Shown: positions 45,754 to 55,293 of the stretch, piece by piece
How positions within the stretch are numbered: the stretch's first letter is position 1
How the letters are laid out: each line of letters begins with the position of its first letter
Assembly (NCBI RefSeq): GCF_028890305.1
Contig: NZ_JARBXM010000001.1
Location: forward strand, 1,406,501 to 1,470,500
Direction of reading: 5' to 3'
DNA: 64,000 bases
DNA from: Candidatus Methanosphaera massiliense
Lineage (GTDB): Archaea > Methanobacteriota > Methanobacteria > Methanobacteriales > Methanobacteriaceae
Translations under genes and position numbers: made by a program
Notes under the pieces: model-generated
Told to the model about the DNA's origin: nothing
The model's input: the letters and a program-made list of their open reading frames with translations, nothing else
The model's database searches: none

Positions 45754-46061
45754 ATTCACCACCATAATCACATAATTAATAAATAATTTAACCAGTATTC
45801 TAAATTCCAGTAATTAATCTAATATTAGAAAATAATACAGTATATAAATATTGTTTTTTAAGTATAACTAAACCAGTACTGTTTAAAAGAATAAAAGATT
45901 AGGCTAAGCTAAATATATTGAATATAATAGGATAAAAAAATCAGAGTACAAAAAAGCGAAATAATATGTAATCATAAAGTCTATGTGGATATACTTATAA
46001 TTAAGATAAGAATCAAAAATATAATATAAATGAATAATGAATAAAAGGGGTGCAGTAAAAT
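45754..46061. other. Divergent intergenic region between CDF transporter and rqcH
   Basis: About 308 nt and AT-rich; it must hold both promoters. AGGGGTG precedes the rqcH ATG. No ORF, RNA or clear dyad is seen. Confidence 0.4.
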
Positions 46062-48077
46062 ATGAAATCAATGTCAAATGTAGACATTCATACAATAATA
46101 AAAGAATTAAACAATGAACTAGTAGATGCAAGAATCGATAAAGCATATCAGCCGGCAAACGACACAATAAGGATAAAAATAAGAAAGGCTGGAGAAGGAA
46201 GAAAAGACCTTGTAATACAAGCAGGAGTAAGAATACACTTAACAGACTATCCGCAGCCAAATCCTACAATACCACCAAACTTTCCGATGCTGCTAAGAAA
46301 ACATCTAAGTGGCGGAAGCATAACATCCATAAAACAGCATAACTTTGACAGAATACTAGAAATAAATGTTCAGAAAAAGGAACAATACACAATAATTGTT
46401 GAATTGTTCAGTAAAGGAAATGTTATTCTACTAGATAAGGATAAGAACATAATATCACCCCTAAAACATAGACAATGGCATGACAGAAAGATAACATCTC
46501 ATGAAAAATACAAGTATCCGCCAGAAAAGGGAATAAACATAAACAATACAAATCCCGAGAAACTACGGGAAATCATAAAACAATCAGATAAAGATATAAC
46601 AAGAACCATTGCAACAAACGGATTAGGAGGATTATATGCAGAGGAAATAATAAGCTACACCAACATAGACAAACAGAAACCTGCACAGGACATAACAGAC
46701 GAGGAAATCATCCAACTAGACAATGCAATAAAAACATTACTAGATAAGATAGAAAATCATCCAAATCCACAGATAATCATAGAAGAAAAAGATGGAAAAC
46801 CTAAAGATAAGGATTTTGTACCAATAGACTTAAACAAGTACCAGGACTATGAAAAGAAAACATTTGACAGCTTTAACAAGGCAGCTGACGAATTCTACAG
46901 TAAGAAGATTGTGAAAGACGTAGAATCAAAAGAAGAAAAAATATGGGCTAAGAGAATAGGAAAATATGAGAAACGTCTGAAGATGCAGGAAGATACACTG
47001 GAAGGATTCTATAAGACAATTGAAGACACACAACATAAAGGAGATACAATATATGCCCATTATAATGAAATACAGGAAGTAATTGATATCATACTACAGG
47101 CAAGAGAAAAATATTCCTGGAAGGAAATATCCACAATCATCAAGAAGGCTAAAAAGGATAAAAGTGTTCAGGGATTAGATATGATAGAATCCATTGATAA
47201 AATGGGAATTCTAAGTCTTAAATTAGATGATACTCATGTGCAAATAGACCCAAAAATAGGCATACCTGAAAGCACAGAGAAATACTATAATAAGGGTAAA
47301 AAGGCAAAAAGAAAAATAGATGGAGTAAATATTGCTATAGAGAATACTAAAAATGAAATAAAAAAACTTGAAAACAAGAAAGAAGTAGCAATAGATGAAC
47401 TAAAAGAAAAACAGCAGCATAAAGAAAGAAGAGAGCTTAAATGGTATGAAAAGTTACGCTGGTTTATTAGCAGGGATGGCTATCTTGTAATCGGCGGTAG
47501 AGATGCTAATAGTAATGAAAAAGTAGTTAAACATTACTCTAAAACTAATGATATATACTTCCACTGTGATATTCATGGTGCACCTTCAACAATAGTGCAG
47601 AATACTGGCGATGATGAAATTCCTGAGACCACCTTGTATGATGCAGCATGTTTTGCTAGTAGTTTTAGCAGTGCCTGGACAGAAGGATTCAGTTCATATG
47701 ATGCTTACTGGGTGAATATGGACCAAGTATCTAAAACTCCTCAAAGCGGTGAATTTCTTAAAAAGGGATCATTTGTCATCAGAGGTAAAAAGAATTTCAT
47801 ACGTAACGTGCCTGTTCTGGTAGGTTTAGGTATTGTTGATTATGATAATGATAAGAGGATAATGTCCGGCCCTGTAGAATGTGTTAAACGTATGACTGAT
47901 AAATTTGTTGTCATAAAGCCAGGTTTTACAAAAAAAGAACGTATATCTAAGGAAATATTACATATTATTGACCCTGACAAGAACTTTAGTATTGATGATA
48001 TTGTACGTAGTTTACCAAGCGGTAAATGTGATATCATGGATATTAGAGAATATAATCAGAAGTACGCTAATAAGTAA
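46062..48077 (+). CDS. rqcH: RqcH/NEMF-type ribosome quality control protein (NFACT family)
   Basis: 671 residues: NFACT-N (1-180: MSNVDIHTIIKELNNELVDARIDKAYQP), helix-hairpin-helix region, long coiled coils (290-470), and NFACT-R/DUF814 (about 465-590: RWFISRDGYLVIGGRDANSNEKVV ... DIYFHCDIHGAPSTIV ... AYWVNMDQVSKTPQSGEFLKKGSFVIRGKKNFI). Archaeal and eukaryotic homologues bind 50S or 60S subunits blocked by peptidyl-tRNA and recruit tRNA for tailing. Full length. Confidence 0.92.
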   Translation: MKSMSNVDIHTIIKELNNELVDARIDKAYQPANDTIRIKIRKAGEGRKDLVIQAGVRIHLTDYPQPNPTIPPNFPMLLRKHLSGGSITSIKQHNFDRILEINVQKKEQYTIIVELFSKGNVILLDKDKNIISPLKHRQWHDRKITSHEKYKYPPEKGININNTNPEKLREIIKQSDKDITRTIATNGLGGLYAEEIISYTNIDKQKPAQDITDEEIIQLDNAIKTLLDKIENHPNPQIIIEEKDGKPKDKDFVPIDLNKYQDYEKKTFDSFNKAADEFYSKKIVKDVESKEEKIWAKRIGKYEKRLKMQEDTLEGFYKTIEDTQHKGDTIYAHYNEIQEVIDIILQAREKYSWKEISTIIKKAKKDKSVQGLDMIESIDKMGILSLKLDDTHVQIDPKIGIPESTEKYYNKGKKAKRKIDGVNIAIENTKNEIKKLENKKEVAIDELKEKQQHKERRELKWYEKLRWFISRDGYLVIGGRDANSNEKVVKHYSKTNDIYFHCDIHGAPSTIVQNTGDDEIPETTLYDAACFASSFSSAWTEGFSSYDAYWVNMDQVSKTPQSGEFLKKGSFVIRGKKNFIRNVPVLVGLGIVDYDNDKRIMSGPVECVKRMTDKFVVIKPGFTKKERISKEILHIIDPDKNFSIDDIVRSLPSGKCDIMDIREYNQKYANK

Positions 48078-48344
48078 ATTCTCAACTTCCCTATTTTTTT
48101 TATAACTTATATTATTGATATTATCACATGTTTTTAATAATATACTATATTAACTAGCAGTTATAATTAATAAAAAAGTTATTTGTTAAAAAAAGTTAAA
48201 TTAGTATGGAAAGATTATTGTTTTTAAGAGTATTGATTTATTCAATATTCTTTAGGTTTGATATAGGATATAATTTAGTTAAACCTTTCCTACTATTATA
48301 AAAATTTATTTTTGTTTATATATAAAGTTTAGTTATTATGAGAA

Positions 48345-49058
48345 TTATTCTTCATAATCCTCACTGTAAGATTCACCCGGCTGTAATGGTACTGTGAATG
48401 TGCCTATACTTTCATCTTCAACAAATTTTGCAAAGAGTTCCGGGTCTTGTTCTATTTCTGGGAATGTGTTATAGTGCATTGGTATTACAATTCTTGCCTG
48501 TACCCATGCTGCTGCTATTGCTGCATCCTCTATTCCCATGGTGAATTTATCTCCTATTGGCAGTAATGCTATGTCCGGCTTGTATATGTCTCCTATCACT
48601 GTTTTCATATCTCCGAACAGGCCTGTATCTCCTGCATGGTAGATTTTCTTTCCGCTTTCTAATGTTATGATAAATCCTGTTGATACTCCGCCTTCTTCTA
48701 AATCCTCCATGAAGTCTATTGCTGAGGTATGTCTTGCATCTACCATTGTAATGTTTATCAGGTTGTTTACGGATATTGATCCACCTATGTTCATGCCTAT
48801 TGCATGGAATCCCTGTTTCTGTACGAATGTTGCTAGTTCGTGTGTTGTTATGACTGTTGCTCCTGAGTTATTTGCTATTTCCAGTGTATCTCCGAAGTGG
48901 TCTGAATGTCCATGGGTTACTAGTATTATGTCCGGTTTTAGTTCTTCGACCGGTGTTGTGCATGCAGGGTTACTGCTTATGAATGGGTCTATTAATATTT
49001 TTAATCCTTCTTCTGTTATTATTTTAAATGCTGAATGTCCTAGATATTCTATTTTCAT
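48345..49058 (-). CDS. UPF0173 metallo-beta-lactamase-fold hydrolase
   Basis: 237 residues. The metal motif THGHSDHFGD (about 48-56) binds two metals; ARHTSA, YHAGDTGLFGDM and PMHYNTFP supply the other ligands. Length and motifs match the UPF0173 family of small MBL hydrolases, whose physiological substrate is not established. GGGGATTGAT precedes the ATG. On the same strand as the downstream end of the MJ1255-type glycosyltransferase gene (55-nt gap). Confidence 0.9.
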   Translation of the reverse strand: MKIEYLGHSAFKIITEEGLKILIDPFISSNPACTTPVEELKPDIILVTHGHSDHFGDTLEIANNSGATVITTHELATFVQKQGFHAIGMNIGGSISVNNLINITMVDARHTSAIDFMEDLEEGGVSTGFIITLESGKKIYHAGDTGLFGDMKTVIGDIYKPDIALLPIGDKFTMGIEDAAIAAAWVQARIVIPMHYNTFPEIEQDPELFAKFVEDESIGTFTVPLQPGESYSEDYEE

Positions 49059-49113
49059 ATATTATCAATCCCCTTTCAATTATTTTAATGATATATATTA
49101 TTTTTCTTTTTTT

Positions 49114-50253
49114 CTATATATTTACATTTTCAATTAATTTTAATGCATTTTCCTTTCCATTATATTGTATGAAGTCCTCGTATGATTCCTTGTTTACTTC
49201 TATTTGGTCCAGATTGTCTAGTGTGTTGTTGATTATTGTCAGTAGTTCTTCCTTGTTGTTAATTGATGCTTTTTCTGTTATATTGTATTCCATCATTCTT
49301 GCTATGTTTTTTTCTTGTTCTACGTGGTTATTCAGTGGTATTAGTATGTTTGGCTTCTTGATTGATAGTAATTCCATTGATGTTGTATGTCCTGCTATTG
49401 CTATTGTCAAGTCTGATAGTTTCATCCATTCTATCAGGTCATATGTGAATTGTCTGATGATTATCTTCTCATCATTTTCAGGTATGTTGAAGGAGTTTGG
49501 ATTTATTTCTAGTCCTGTGAACATGAATATTTTATCTGCTTTTATTTTATCTGATATTTCACATATGTTTGTTAGTAGTTTTTTTCCGAAGTTGCTTCCG
49601 CCTATTGTCACAACGATTACTGTATCTTCCTGTTTTACGTTGTATTTTTCCCGTAGTTTTTCTTTGGATTCTATTATATCAACGTCTTTGTGCAGCAGTG
49701 GTCCTATGAATTGTGATTTGTTTTTGAGTTGTTCGGGTATTTCAATTGATCCTGGTATGTCCGGCACCAGTATTTTCTGGCATCCCTTTGATATTTCCAT
49801 TATGAATTTGCTTACGCTTTTTTCAAAGTATTTTACTATATGTGCATTTGTTGAGTCGGAGAATCCGAATGTCAGGTCATTGGTTATTATATAGCAGGGT
49901 ATGTTTAGAAATTTGGCCATGATTGGTGCTGAGTAATCTGAGTCTGTTAGTATCAGGTCCGGTTTTATTTTTCTTACTATTTTTGCTTCTTTGTACATGC
50001 TTTTTAGGAATGTGAATGGTATGTCTTTTGATTGTTTTAATGATTCCTCGACATCTATTCCTCCGTCTGATGCTTGAAAGTTCATTTCGGGCAGATGGTA
50101 TGGTTTGTAGTTATTTTTTTGATAGTAGTGTAGTCCTGAGCCATAGCTTGCAAATTCTATTTGGTGGCCGTGTTCTTTCAGTTGTTCTGCTAGGGCTAAA
50201 TCACGTGATGCATGTCCTATACCTACTCCACAGGTGAATATTAATATTTTCAT
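49114..50253 (-). CDS. MJ1255-type glycosyltransferase (GT-B fold)
   Basis: 379 residues. MKILIFTCGVGIGHASRDLALAEQLKEHGHQIEFASYG is the MurG-like N-terminal Rossmann motif; VVTIGGSNFGKKLL and IAIAGHTTSMELLSIKKPNILIPLNNHVEQEKNI form the donor-binding region. It resembles the MJ1255/VC2487 family of UDP-sugar transferases acting on lipid acceptors. Exact substrate unknown. AGGAG precedes the ATG. Divergent from the mini-pilin operon across a dyad-rich region. Confidence 0.85.
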   Translation of the reverse strand: MKILIFTCGVGIGHASRDLALAEQLKEHGHQIEFASYGSGLHYYQKNNYKPYHLPEMNFQASDGGIDVEESLKQSKDIPFTFLKSMYKEAKIVRKIKPDLILTDSDYSAPIMAKFLNIPCYIITNDLTFGFSDSTNAHIVKYFEKSVSKFIMEISKGCQKILVPDIPGSIEIPEQLKNKSQFIGPLLHKDVDIIESKEKLREKYNVKQEDTVIVVTIGGSNFGKKLLTNICEISDKIKADKIFMFTGLEINPNSFNIPENDEKIIIRQFTYDLIEWMKLSDLTIAIAGHTTSMELLSIKKPNILIPLNNHVEQEKNIARMMEYNITEKASINNKEELLTIINNTLDNLDQIEVNKESYEDFIQYNGKENALKLIENVNI

Positions 50254-50328
50254 GTTTTTTTACTCCTGATATTATAATATTGTTTGGAAGTATTATATTA
50301 AACGTTTTAATTGTCTGCATCAACATAC

Positions 50329-50398
50329 GTATTACTATTAAGTATAAAAAGTAATACTTTTATAATTTGTATTACTAATAGTAATATGTAGTAATACT
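50329..50398. promoter_or_regulatory. Cluster of GTATTACTA/TAGTAATAC sites upstream of mini-pilin operon
   Basis: Within 70 bp: GTATTACTATTA (50329-50340), the palindrome AAAAGTAATACTTTT (from 50348), the perfect 17-bp palindrome TATTACTAATAGTAATA (50370-50386) and AGTAATACT (50390-50398). The last copy ends a few bases before the ribosome-binding site. The same core forms the dyads upstream of the metal ATPase (1600-1662). Confidence 0.6.
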
Positions 50399-50413
50399 AT
50401 GGAGGTGAAAATT

Positions 50414-50596
50414 ATGAATATACTAGAAGACGAAACAGGACAAGGAGCAGCAGAATACATCCTACTATTCGGGGGAGTGATAATCATAGCACTTGTAGCA
50501 CTGGAAATATACTCAAACTACTTCTCAAACGGTAACACATTCAGTGCACATGATGATGCACAGCAAATAAGACAAAATCTGACAACAAGCAAATGA
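50414..50596 (+). CDS. Mini class III signal peptide (pilin-like) protein 1
   Basis: 60 residues: MNILEDETGQGAAEYILLFGGVIIIALVALEIYSNYFSNGN... The processing site G9|Q10 with Glu five residues into the mature protein, and the hydrophobic helix 14-33, are typical of archaeal pilins of the DUF361 type. Only about 28 residues follow the helix. ATG 50414 is chosen because GGAGGTG lies 6 nt upstream. The next gene overlaps its stop by 4 nt. Probably a pilus subunit or minor pilin. Confidence 0.82.
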   Translation: MNILEDETGQGAAEYILLFGGVIIIALVALEIYSNYFSNGNTFSAHDDAQQIRQNLTTSK

Positions 50597-50766
50597 AACT
50601 AGATAACAAGGGACAGACAAGTGCAGAGCTAATATTAATACTAGCCTCAATGAGCATGATAGTGCTGGTAGCAGCTTATTACACGACTAACTACTTAAAC
50701 ACTATAACAAATCATACAAAAACAGTGATAATAAATAGTAGAAATAATTTTCTATCACAGATATAA
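50593..50766 (+). CDS. Mini class III signal peptide (pilin-like) protein 2
   Basis: 57 residues: MKLDNKGQTSAELILILASMSMIVLVAAYYTTN..., then a short polar tail ending NNFLSQI. It has the K-G|Q site, Glu at +5 and a hydrophobic helix (12-30). Its ATG overlaps the stop of the preceding mini-pilin (ATGA), so the two are translationally coupled and perhaps made in equal amounts. It is easily missed because of its size. Confidence 0.78.
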   Translation: MKLDNKGQTSAELILILASMSMIVLVAAYYTTNYLNTITNHTKTVIINSRNNFLSQI

Positions 50767-50800
50767 GATAAAAAAAAGAGAGATTATAAGGAATATGAGA

Positions 50801-51259
50801 TTATAATAAGTTACCCTTCTGGTCTATTTCACCTTTACGAATACGTGTAGATGAAATAGGTACGCCATCATCAGCTAAAATCCATTCAATAACAATAATA
50901 TCCAATGGGTCTAATCCATTTTTAATACGAATCTTATTAATATTTACCGCGGATTGCTCGGTTTCCTCACTAACAACTATTGCTTCTAATTCAGGGTCTT
51001 TATCAGCAGTTCCACTAGGATCAACTATTTCTTTAATCTCATATTCTTTATCATAATCACTGATAATATTAGTTAATCTTTTTATTCTAGTTTGACATGA
51101 TTCAATGTCATGGCTTTTATTACTAGCAAATTCATCAGAGGTTATACCTATAAGTACACAATCCCCCATTTTAAAGGCTGTTCTTATAAGTGCCTCATGA
51201 CCCTTATGTAGCTTATCAAAAGTTCCGCCGACAGCTACTTTTTTATATGTTTCTTCCAT
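50801..51259 (-). CDS. coaD: Phosphopantetheine adenylyltransferase, archaeal type
   Basis: 152 residues. The nucleotidyltransferase motif GGTFDKLHKGHEALI (T/HxGH, 12-26) and the ISSTRIRKGEID signature near the C-terminus match the archaeal/eukaryotic-type PPAT that makes dephospho-CoA from 4'-phosphopantetheine. AGAGG precedes the ATG. Convergent with the mini-pilin operon. Confidence 0.93.
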   Translation of the reverse strand: MEETYKKVAVGGTFDKLHKGHEALIRTAFKMGDCVLIGITSDEFASNKSHDIESCQTRIKRLTNIISDYDKEYEIKEIVDPSGTADKDPELEAIVVSEETEQSAVNINKIRIKNGLDPLDIIVIEWILADDGVPISSTRIRKGEIDQKGNLL

Positions 51260-51638
51260 TAAAAACCTCTAATTCCTATTTGATTAAATGATGATATATC
51301 ATTCAACGTTAAATCTATTTTTGTTATTTATTTTATATAAATAATTTCGTGGATAATATGAGGTTATGTGTACTTAATTTGGATGTTATGTTATTTTTTG
51401 TTGTATTCCTGTATTGTTTTGTATGTTTTTTGGTAAAGTATAAATAGTATGAATGATTTAAGTTTTAAATACATCATTGCATAGGCAACTATTGTGATGT
51501 AAAGAATCAATTTTATTTTTTAGTTAATTTTTATCAATTGCATAATTAATCATAAAAATTATTCAGTAATACTTGTATAAGCAATAGTTTGAAATACAAG
51601 TGTTATTGGGAAAATCAAATAAAAGGAGAGGTGAGCTT
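51260..51638. other. Intergenic region upstream of MATE gene with two dyads
   Basis: 379 nt without an ORF. It holds a 30-bp interrupted dyad (ACATCA 51471-51476 ... TGATGT 51495-51500, enclosing TTGC-ATAG-GCAA) and an 8-bp inverted repeat (ACTTGTAT 51571-51578, ATACAAGT 51594-51601) ending 37 nt before the MATE start. Both are plausible MarR-type operators. Confidence 0.45.
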
Positions 51639-53030
51639 TTGAGTCCTGAGATAGAACTAAAAGATGAAGCACATACAAATGAGAAAATAGAATTAATAAA
51701 GGGAGACCCGAAAGCAGCTATCAGAGCCATAGCATGGCCAATGATTATAACACTAGTACTAAACATGGTATATAACATGGTTGATAGAGTATGGGTATCA
51801 GGATTAGGATCTGATCCCCTAGCAGCACTAGGATTTGTAACACCATTATTTATTATATACGGTGGACTAGCAAACGGATTTGGAGCAGGAGCAAATTCAC
51901 TAATATCCAGATACATAGGCTCAGATGACAGAGAAAACGCAAGTAACAGTGCACTACACGGAGTACTGACTGGAATAATAATATCAATTCTACTGATAAT
52001 AATAGTAATACCATGCCTAGATCCAATGCTTGTAGCAATGGGAGCATCATCAGTAATGCAATATGCAAAACCATACGCAGCAATAATAACCCTAGGATCA
52101 TTTACAATCATATTTAACGGAATACTATCCAGTGAACTAAGAGCAGAAGGAGATGTGAAAAGAGCAACTCTAGCACTGGCATTCACTGGTATACTAAATA
52201 TGATAATAGACCCAATATTCATATACACACTAGGATGGGGAGTAGAAGGAGCAGCAATAGCAACCATACTATCAGCACTAGTAGCAACATGTCTGATGAT
52301 ATACTGGATGTTCATCAAAAAAGACACATATGTAGACCTATCCAGAAAACAATTCAAATACAGCAACAAAATAATGAAGGAATTAATGAGTGTATCCATA
52401 CCAGCAAGTGTAGAACAGCTGATAATATCACTCATATCAATAATACTAAACGCACTGATAGCAATGGTAGCATCAACCCAAATAGTAGCAGGATTCACAG
52501 CAGCATTCAGTATCATACAAGTATTCATGATGACAACAGTAGGTATATGTACATCAGCAATCACAGTAGCAGGAGTAGGGTTTGGAGCACACGACTATGA
52601 TAAAGTAAACACAACATGCTACTACTCAATGAAAATATCATTAATCGTAGCAGTAATAGCTGTGATAATCATACAGTTATTTGCACCACAGCTAGCACTA
52701 CTATTTAGTTACTCAGAAACCAGTGCAAATCTAGGTCCGATAATAACAGAAATACTAAGAATACTATCATTCTTCCTTGTAGCAATACCAATAGGATTCA
52801 GCTGCGCATGTGTATTCCAGGGAATGGGAAAAGGTACAATATCACTAATACTAACAGTGCTAAGAGAACTTGTACTAGTACTCGTATTCACACTGATATT
52901 CCTATTCATATTCCACACAGGACACTACGGAATATACTATGGAATGATACTAGGAGCACTACTAGGTTCAATAATAGGATTAATAGTATTTAGAGGATAC
53001 ATGAGAAGAATAAGAAAATACAGAACATAA
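51639..53030 (+). CDS. MATE-family multidrug/cation antiporter
   Basis: 463 residues, 12 membrane segments in two homologous halves: PMIITLVLNMVYNMVDRVWVSGLGSDPLAALGF (TM1-2) and the repeat IPASVEQLIISLISIILNALIAMVAS. Exports drugs or metabolites using a Na or H gradient. The start is TTG 51639 (AGGAGAGGTGAG 4-15 nt upstream), yielding MSPEIELKDEAH; a longer frame from 51600 lacks a site. A MarR regulator gene follows 85 nt downstream. Confidence 0.92.
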   Translation: MSPEIELKDEAHTNEKIELIKGDPKAAIRAIAWPMIITLVLNMVYNMVDRVWVSGLGSDPLAALGFVTPLFIIYGGLANGFGAGANSLISRYIGSDDRENASNSALHGVLTGIIISILLIIIVIPCLDPMLVAMGASSVMQYAKPYAAIITLGSFTIIFNGILSSELRAEGDVKRATLALAFTGILNMIIDPIFIYTLGWGVEGAAIATILSALVATCLMIYWMFIKKDTYVDLSRKQFKYSNKIMKELMSVSIPASVEQLIISLISIILNALIAMVASTQIVAGFTAAFSIIQVFMMTTVGICTSAITVAGVGFGAHDYDKVNTTCYYSMKISLIVAVIAVIIIQLFAPQLALLFSYSETSANLGPIITEILRILSFFLVAIPIGFSCACVFQGMGKGTISLILTVLRELVLVLVFTLIFLFIFHTGHYGIYYGMILGALLGSIIGLIVFRGYMRRIRKYRT

Positions 53031-53115
53031 ACCATCCTCATTTTCACTTTTTTTTAAACTATATTAAACATTAAAGAAAAAACTAAAATATAATCAAAGA
53101 GAGTTTGTGATAAAC

Positions 53116-53583
53116 ATGGAATTACCAGAAAACTTTACAGAAAATACAATTGACCAATTTCCAATAAACTTCATATTTGACTTAATAGGCAGACAACACC
53201 ACATAGCACTGAAAAAGGAACTGGAACCATACAACATAAATGTCAGCGAATATCATATAATCATGAAATTATACACAGAAGGAAAAAAAACACAGCAAGA
53301 CATAGCAAGAAGCTTCTACCTAACCGAAGGAACAGTAGCCAGGTCAATAAGACACCTTGAAGATAAAAATCTAATAAAACGAGAAATAGACGAAAACAAC
53401 AGACGAAGAAATTTCGTATACCTCACAGATAAAAGTAAAAAACTAGCATCAAAGATAGATGACCTCGACAATCAATGGGAAAACACGGTATGCAACTTTT
53501 TAACAAAGGAAGATATTCATAACCTAAAACAGGTATTATACAAGATAACAATCAACTCCATTAATACAAAAGAAAAACTTTAA
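53116..53583 (+). CDS. MarR-family transcriptional regulator
   Basis: 155 residues with the MarR winged helix: INVSEYHIIMKLYTEGKKTQQDIARSFYLTEGTVARSIRHLEDKNLIKREIDENNRRRNFVYLTDKSKKLA. The wing has the usual basic DENNRRRNF. ATG 53116 is preferred, with GTGAT upstream; GTG 53107 is the alternative. Directly behind the MATE exporter, so it probably represses that operon until a ligand binds. Confidence 0.92.
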   Translation: MELPENFTENTIDQFPINFIFDLIGRQHHIALKKELEPYNINVSEYHIIMKLYTEGKKTQQDIARSFYLTEGTVARSIRHLEDKNLIKREIDENNRRRNFVYLTDKSKKLASKIDDLDNQWENTVCNFLTKEDIHNLKQVLYKITINSINTKEKL

Positions 53584-53710
53584 ACCATTTACTTCTTTTA
53601 AAAAAAAAAGCTAATTTTAAAACTCCACCCATATTTTATACTATCTTATTATAATAATAATGAAATACACAATATATAATACGAATAACTAGACTGATAA
53701 GGTATATTAT

Positions 53711-55270
53711 ATGATAGAAGAATACAATACAGTAATCAAAAATCCGAGAAAAGTAATCACAAGATTCGCGTCATGCTACCCTAACATATACAGAGTAGCT
53801 ATGTCATCAATGGGCTATCATATCATCTACGACTACCTGAATGCCAGAGAAGACATATACTGTGAAAGAGTAATATATCCGCAGACAAAGAGCATAGAAA
53901 CAAGATCAGACCTTGCAGATTTTGACATAGTAAGTTTCACACTACAATTTGAACAAGACTACTTTAACATGATAGACATGCTCAAACGCAGTAATATACC
54001 ACTAGAAAGTAAAAACAGAAGACCGACAGATCCACTGGTAATTGCAGGCGGACCATGTGCAGCATCAAACCCCCTGCCAATATCAACATTCGTAGACCTT
54101 TTTGTAATAGGAGACGCAGAAGTAACACTAGACAAAATAATCGACGTAAGAAGTGATACAAACAACCCCCGCGCAGACATCTACGACTTCCTGGACATAC
54201 CAGGCGTATACAAGCCAGGAGAACCAGCAAAAATACAGCAAGTAAAAAACATGAAAGACGCATGGCGGCCAATATACCAGATAGTAACAAAAACAGACAA
54301 CAAGAAATTCATGCCAGCATTCGGAGACAACGCATTCCTACTAGAAGTATCCAGAGGATGCACAAGAGGATGCAGATTCTGCATGAGTGGATGCATGTAC
54401 AGGCCAAGAAGAGAAACACCACTAAAAACACTGCTAGAAACAGCAGAAAAAACAAGACAAGTAACAGGACACAACAAAGTAGCACTAATAGGAGAAGCAG
54501 TGAGCGACTACAGTAAAATAGAAGAACTATGCTGGGAACTAACACAGGAAGGATTCCAAATAGCAACACCATCACTAAGAATAGAATCAGTGACAGACGA
54601 ACTACTGGAAATACTAAAACAAAGCGGCCTGAAAACAATAACCATCGCACCAGAAACAATACAAAAACAACGATGGAAATTAAACAAGCCAATCACCGAC
54701 ACAGAAATATACCACACAGTAGACAGAGCAATAGCACTGAAACTAAAAGTCAAAATGTACCTGCTACTAGGAACACCAGGAGAAACAACAGACGACATAA
54801 TGGAACTAATCAACTTCCTAAGGCAACTAACCTCAAAAGGAGTACGTTACAATACAATAACAACCAGCGTAAACCCCCTAATACCAAAACCACACACACC
54901 ACTACAATACATGGGATTCGACTACGACGACCTATACGACAAATTCAAGAAATACAGCACAAGACTAAAACATAGAAACAAGAAAGAAAACCTTAAAAAA
55001 GCAACAATACAATACGTACTAACAAACAGCGGAGCAGAACTAAACAGCCTACTGAAAATAGGAAAAAAAATAGCATTCAAAGACTGGCATAAACTTGCAT
55101 ACAAGATAAACGAAGAAAAAGAAAAAGAAAACTACACCCTACCATGGCACGAAATAGACGTGGGGATAAAAAACTCATTCCTCAAAAAAGAATATAAAAA
55201 AGTAGAAGCAGGAGAAATAACACCATGGTGTGAAACAGATGGATGTTATAACTGTGGATCATGTGAATAA
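53711..55270 (+). CDS. Radical SAM protein with B12-binding-like N-terminus
   Basis: 519 residues. N-terminal Rossmann-like domain (1-190; SMGYHIIYDYLN, FDIVSFTLQFEQDYFNMIDML, PLVIAGGPCAASNP). Radical SAM TIM barrel with C-x3-C-x2-C in SRGCTRGCRFCMSGCMYRP (about 215-235). The C-terminal end has another Cys cluster, CETDGCYNCGSCE, possibly an extra iron-sulfur site. Substrate unknown; the MMO-type archaeal family is annotated only generically. AAGGT precedes the ATG. The aminotransferase gene follows after 23 nt. Confidence 0.85.
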   Translation: MIEEYNTVIKNPRKVITRFASCYPNIYRVAMSSMGYHIIYDYLNAREDIYCERVIYPQTKSIETRSDLADFDIVSFTLQFEQDYFNMIDMLKRSNIPLESKNRRPTDPLVIAGGPCAASNPLPISTFVDLFVIGDAEVTLDKIIDVRSDTNNPRADIYDFLDIPGVYKPGEPAKIQQVKNMKDAWRPIYQIVTKTDNKKFMPAFGDNAFLLEVSRGCTRGCRFCMSGCMYRPRRETPLKTLLETAEKTRQVTGHNKVALIGEAVSDYSKIEELCWELTQEGFQIATPSLRIESVTDELLEILKQSGLKTITIAPETIQKQRWKLNKPITDTEIYHTVDRAIALKLKVKMYLLLGTPGETTDDIMELINFLRQLTSKGVRYNTITTSVNPLIPKPHTPLQYMGFDYDDLYDKFKKYSTRLKHRNKKENLKKATIQYVLTNSGAELNSLLKIGKKIAFKDWHKLAYKINEEKEKENYTLPWHEIDVGIKNSFLKKEYKKVEAGEITPWCETDGCYNCGSCE

Positions 55271-55293
55271 TAAAAAAAATGGAGAAAATAAAT

